A stretch of 64,000 nucleotides of DNA from the NCBI GenBank assembly GCA_035459965.1, contig DATHXC010000007.1:186001-250000 (forward strand), in the 5' to 3' direction. The first letter of the stretch is position 1. The number at the start of each line of letters is the position of its first letter. The translations under genes and the position numbers were made by a program. The notes under the pieces are model-generated. The model was not told the DNA's origin. It did not search any database and saw nothing but the letters and a program-made list of their open reading frames with translations. Positions 61,492 to 64,000 of this stretch are shown here, one piece after another. Source of the DNA: DATHXC01 sp035459965 (GTDB taxonomy: Bacteria > Pseudomonadota > Gammaproteobacteria > Burkholderiales > Methylophilaceae).

Positions 61492-63132
61492 ATGCGTGGA
61501 ATCGATGAATTAAGAATACGCACCAAGCTTATCGTTATCACGGTTCTGACTTGTACAATTGCCCTGTTTTTGGCTGGGATCATTATCGTAGCCTACGACA
61601 ATCATGTTTATCATAGCCAAAAGGTGGGAGAGCTTACAGCACAAGCGAAAATTCTGGCTGCAGGCATGAGTGCCCCCTTGGAATTCGATGATGTCCGAGC
61701 TGCCAAAGAATACCTAGCTCCTCTCTCTGCTAACCAGGATATATTTTCAGGGGCGGTATACAGGCATGATGGCTCCCTCTTTGCCAGCTACACAAGGCCC
61801 CACACAAGGCGACCTCCAGATAATGCACAGCCCCATGGAATACAACAAGAAAGAAGTGAGCTCAGCATCTTCTGGCCGGTGTTAGAAAGAGAACGCCCAG
61901 TGGGTAGTGTTTTCCTCCTTGCAAAAATAGAGCCTTTAAGCGAAAGGATATTTAGATATAGCGGAATTTTCCTGCTTGCGATGATCCTTTCGCTCGCAAT
62001 CACCTTACCAATTGCTATGCGTCTTCATTACGCGATCGCAAATCCCATCTATGCGCGCAGTCTCATTGAGGCAAGTATAGATCCCTTAGTCACCATTAAC
62101 ACAGCTGGTGAGATCACAGACGTTAATGTCGCGACACTCCATGTGACTGGCAAGACGCGTGATGAACTGATCGGAACAGATTTTGCAATCTACTTCACGG
62201 AACCTGATAAAGCTAGAGAGATATATAAGCAAGTTTTTGAACAAGGCGCCGTAACGGACTTCCCGTTAACAATTCGACATGTAGAAGGGAAACAGGTAGA
62301 TGTTTTATATAACGCTTCCCTTTACAAGAATGAATCCGATGCTGTTGTAGGCGTCGTGGCAACTGCCCGGGATGTGACTCTTCAAAGACAGGCGGAAATT
62401 GAAATCAATCGAAGAACTGCAGAATTACAGGTGGCCAATCACGAGCTGGAGGCTTTTAGTTATTCAGTTTCTCATGACCTGCGGGCTCCTCTTCGCTCAA
62501 TAGATGGATTCAGCCTAGCACTTTTGGAGGATTATGCAGATAAGCTAGATGATCAGGGGAAAAACTATCTGAACAGAGTACGTGCAGCCACGCAGCGGAT
62601 GGGGGCGCTCATAGATGACATGCTTGAATTATCGAGGATTGCCCGAGTTGAGATGCGACATTCCTATGTGGATCTAAGTGTTATGGCAAATGAGGTATTG
62701 CAAGAGCTATCGAAAAACGATGAAGCCAGGGTAGTTAAGTTTGAAGTTCAGGAAAATTTACTTGCCGAGGGCGACTCTAAACTATTACGCATAGTGTTGG
62801 ATAATCTTATCGGCAACGCTTGGAAATACACATCGAAGATAGAAGAGGCGCATATCGAATTCGGATCTGTACCTGACTCGGAAAACATCATCAACTATTA
62901 TGTACGGGATAATGGAGCTGGTTTTGATATGGTTTATGCCGATAAGTTATTCAGTGCATTTCAACGATTACATACCCATTCCGAATTTCCTGGCACTGGA
63001 GTTGGTCTGGCCACGGTTCAACGTATTATTCATCGTCATGGTGGCAAGATATACGGAGAAGGTAAGCCGAATCAGGGCGCGACTTTTTTCTTCACATTAA
63101 CCAAGCCGAAAATCAGGGGAGAAACTTCATGA
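61492..63132 (+). CDS. Membrane PAS-domain histidine kinase
   Basis: A 546-aa sensor kinase. Two membrane segments (about 13-36 and 160-180) enclose a periplasmic sensor domain (CHASE8-like); then come a PAS domain (ASIDPLVTINTAGEITDVN), HisKA with phospho-acceptor His328 in SVSHDLRAPLRS, and a HATPase with N-box DNLIGNAWKYTS, G1 DNGAGFDM and G2 GTGVGLATVQR. It resembles bacteriophytochrome-type kinases that pair with single-domain response regulators. It overlaps the next gene by 4 nt. Confidence 0.92.
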   Translation: MRGIDELRIRTKLIVITVLTCTIALFLAGIIIVAYDNHVYHSQKVGELTAQAKILAAGMSAPLEFDDVRAAKEYLAPLSANQDIFSGAVYRHDGSLFASYTRPHTRRPPDNAQPHGIQQERSELSIFWPVLERERPVGSVFLLAKIEPLSERIFRYSGIFLLAMILSLAITLPIAMRLHYAIANPIYARSLIEASIDPLVTINTAGEITDVNVATLHVTGKTRDELIGTDFAIYFTEPDKAREIYKQVFEQGAVTDFPLTIRHVEGKQVDVLYNASLYKNESDAVVGVVATARDVTLQRQAEIEINRRTAELQVANHELEAFSYSVSHDLRAPLRSIDGFSLALLEDYADKLDDQGKNYLNRVRAATQRMGALIDDMLELSRIARVEMRHSYVDLSVMANEVLQELSKNDEARVVKFEVQENLLAEGDSKLLRIVLDNLIGNAWKYTSKIEEAHIEFGSVPDSENIINYYVRDNGAGFDMVYADKLFSAFQRLHTHSEFPGTGVGLATVQRIIHRHGGKIYGEGKPNQGATFFFTLTKPKIRGETS

Positions 63133-63563
63133 TTGATAAATTCATACTGCTAGTTGAAGACAATGCTGACGATGAAGCGCTCACGCTGCGAGCACTTAAA
63201 AGAAATAATATTCAAAGTGGCGTCAAAGTGGCTAGAGATGGTCAAGAAGCGCTTGATTATTTCTTTGGAAAGGAGAACCCTTCTCCAGCAGTGGTGTTAT
63301 TGGATCTTATGCTTCCTAAGGTAAATGGATTGGATGTGCTCAAGCGTCTCCGAGCAGACGAGAGAACCTGTATGCAGCCAGTTGTAATCCTAACTTCATC
63401 GAAAGAAGAACAGGACCTCATTAATGGTTATCGTCTAGGGGCAAATAGTTACATCCGAAAACCTGTAGATTTTGAGCAATTCATGGAGGCTGTTCGTCAA
63501 CTAGGGCTTTATTGGCTCGTAACGAACGAGATTCCTCCTGTAATCCAAGGAAATGTGAAATGA
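63129..63563 (+). CDS. Single-domain response regulator (Rcp1-like)
   Basis: A 144-aa receiver-only protein. It has the acidic pocket in LLVEDNADDE, phospho-acceptor Asp59 in VVLLDLMLPK, the switch Thr/Ser in ILTSSKEEQD and the conserved Lys in YIRKPVDF. It overlaps the kinase gene and the next gene by 4 and 4 nt, so it likely receives phosphate from the kinase. Confidence 0.93.
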   Translation: MIDKFILLVEDNADDEALTLRALKRNNIQSGVKVARDGQEALDYFFGKENPSPAVVLLDLMLPKVNGLDVLKRLRADERTCMQPVVILTSSKEEQDLINGYRLGANSYIRKPVDFEQFMEAVRQLGLYWLVTNEIPPVIQGNVK

Positions 63564-64000
63564 AATCATTGCATGCCTTGATAGTAGAGGATTCAGAGGA
63601 TGACACCCTCCTGCTTCTGAACGAGCTCAAAAAAGGCGGCTATGATCCCATTTATATACGGGTCGAGACAGCACATGACATGCTGGCAGAGCTTACCAAT
63701 AAAACCTGGGATATTGTTTATTCAGATTTCACCATGCCCAAATTCTCTGCTTTCGACGCCCTCGCCTTGCTTCATAGTACTGGTCAGGATGTTCCGTTCA
63801 TTATTGTTTCTGGCACTATTGGTGAAGACAGAGCTGTCAATGCAATGAAGGCGGGGGCACATGATTACATCCTGAAAGGTAACCTGAAGCGATTGATCCC
63901 CGCAACTGAACGCGAGTTGCGTGAAGCTTTGGTCAGGCAGGAGCACAGGATAGCGGACGAAACTATTCATCAACTTGCTTATATTGATCCGGTCACACAA
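63560..64000 (+). CDS. Receiver-domain protein, probable diguanylate cyclase, cut by the window
   Basis: The first 147 codons encode a receiver domain: IVEDSEDDTLLLL, phospho-acceptor Asp56 in VYSDFTMPKF, and YILKGNLKRLI. The last residues, IHQLAYIDPVTQ, are the typical lead-in to a GGDEF domain (DPLTGLPNR). It overlaps the previous gene by 4 nt (ATGA). The output domain beyond the window is therefore inferred. Confidence 0.85.
   Translation, partial: MKSLHALIVEDSEDDTLLLLNELKKGGYDPIYIRVETAHDMLAELTNKTWDIVYSDFTMPKFSAFDALALLHSTGQDVPFIIVSGTIGEDRAVNAMKAGAHDYILKGNLKRLIPATERELREALVRQEHRIADETIHQLAYIDPVTQ

Overview
The window looks like the chromosome of a Gram-negative betaproteobacterium. Gene orders bamA-skp-lpxD-fabZ-lpxA-lpxB-rnhB and yceD-rpmF-plsX-fabH-fabD-fabG-acpP-fabF-pabC-mltG-tmk-holB-pilZ-tatD, a split pyruvate carboxylase and protein style suggest a methylotroph-like lineage such as Methylophilaceae. 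That assignment is inference from gene content; no rRNA is present.

Layout. 1-6.2 kb: outer-membrane biogenesis and lipid A genes, all on +. 6.2-12.4 kb: minus-strand housekeeping genes (RsmI-like methylase, DUF4139 protein, YceF/Maf, pyruvate carboxylase PycB and PycA). 12.5-24.7 kb: the + strand fatty-acid cluster followed by pabC, mltG, tmk, holB, pilZ, tatD and a metallo-beta-lactamase-fold hydrolase. 24.8-30.4 kb: accessory exported proteins (GH2 glycosidase, trypsin-like protease with TPRs, a likely outer-membrane barrel, a HEPN-like protein).

30.55-42.42 kb: an apparently integrated filamentous (inovirus-type) prophage of about 11.8 kb, bounded by two dif-like XerC/XerD sites. The right one (42395-42422) is a near-perfect chromosomal dif, which also marks the replication terminus. 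A minus-strand operon runs in classic filamentous-phage order: gene V-like ssDNA-binding protein, replication initiator, small ORF, minor coat protein with an in-frame amber codon, pVIII-like major coat, tiny membrane protein, pIII/TspB-like adhesin, DUF2523 (pVI-like), Zot (pI) and secretin (pIV). Between DUF2523 and Zot sits a 98-aa protein that is a stand-alone copy of the RNA polymerase alpha-subunit C-terminal domain with all main DNA-contact residues kept. Cargo includes a HEPN gene with a helical partner downstream of a 14 x 9 bp tandem array, a HigB/RelE-type toxin-antitoxin pair with a third coupled gene, a DUF2726 membrane protein and an HTH regulator whose stop codon lies inside dif. 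A repeated palindrome, TGACACCAATGGTGTCA, is a candidate phage operator.

42.6-57.8 kb: host genes again (MscS-like membrane protein, DoxX, MsrPQ methionine sulfoxide repair, TPR protein, CysQ, LigA, ZipA, SMC, QueF, a glycosidase-like/kinase fusion). 57.9-58.2 kb: tRNA-Ala(GGC) and tRNA-Glu(UUC). 58.8-64.0 kb: a signalling operon of TonB-dependent receptor, YfiR-like periplasmic protein, PAS histidine kinase, response regulator and the start of a second receiver protein that probably continues into a GGDEF domain beyond the window.

The most promising places for new biology are the phage-borne alpha-CTD protein, the amber-interrupted coat gene, and the HEPN module under the tandem-repeat leader.
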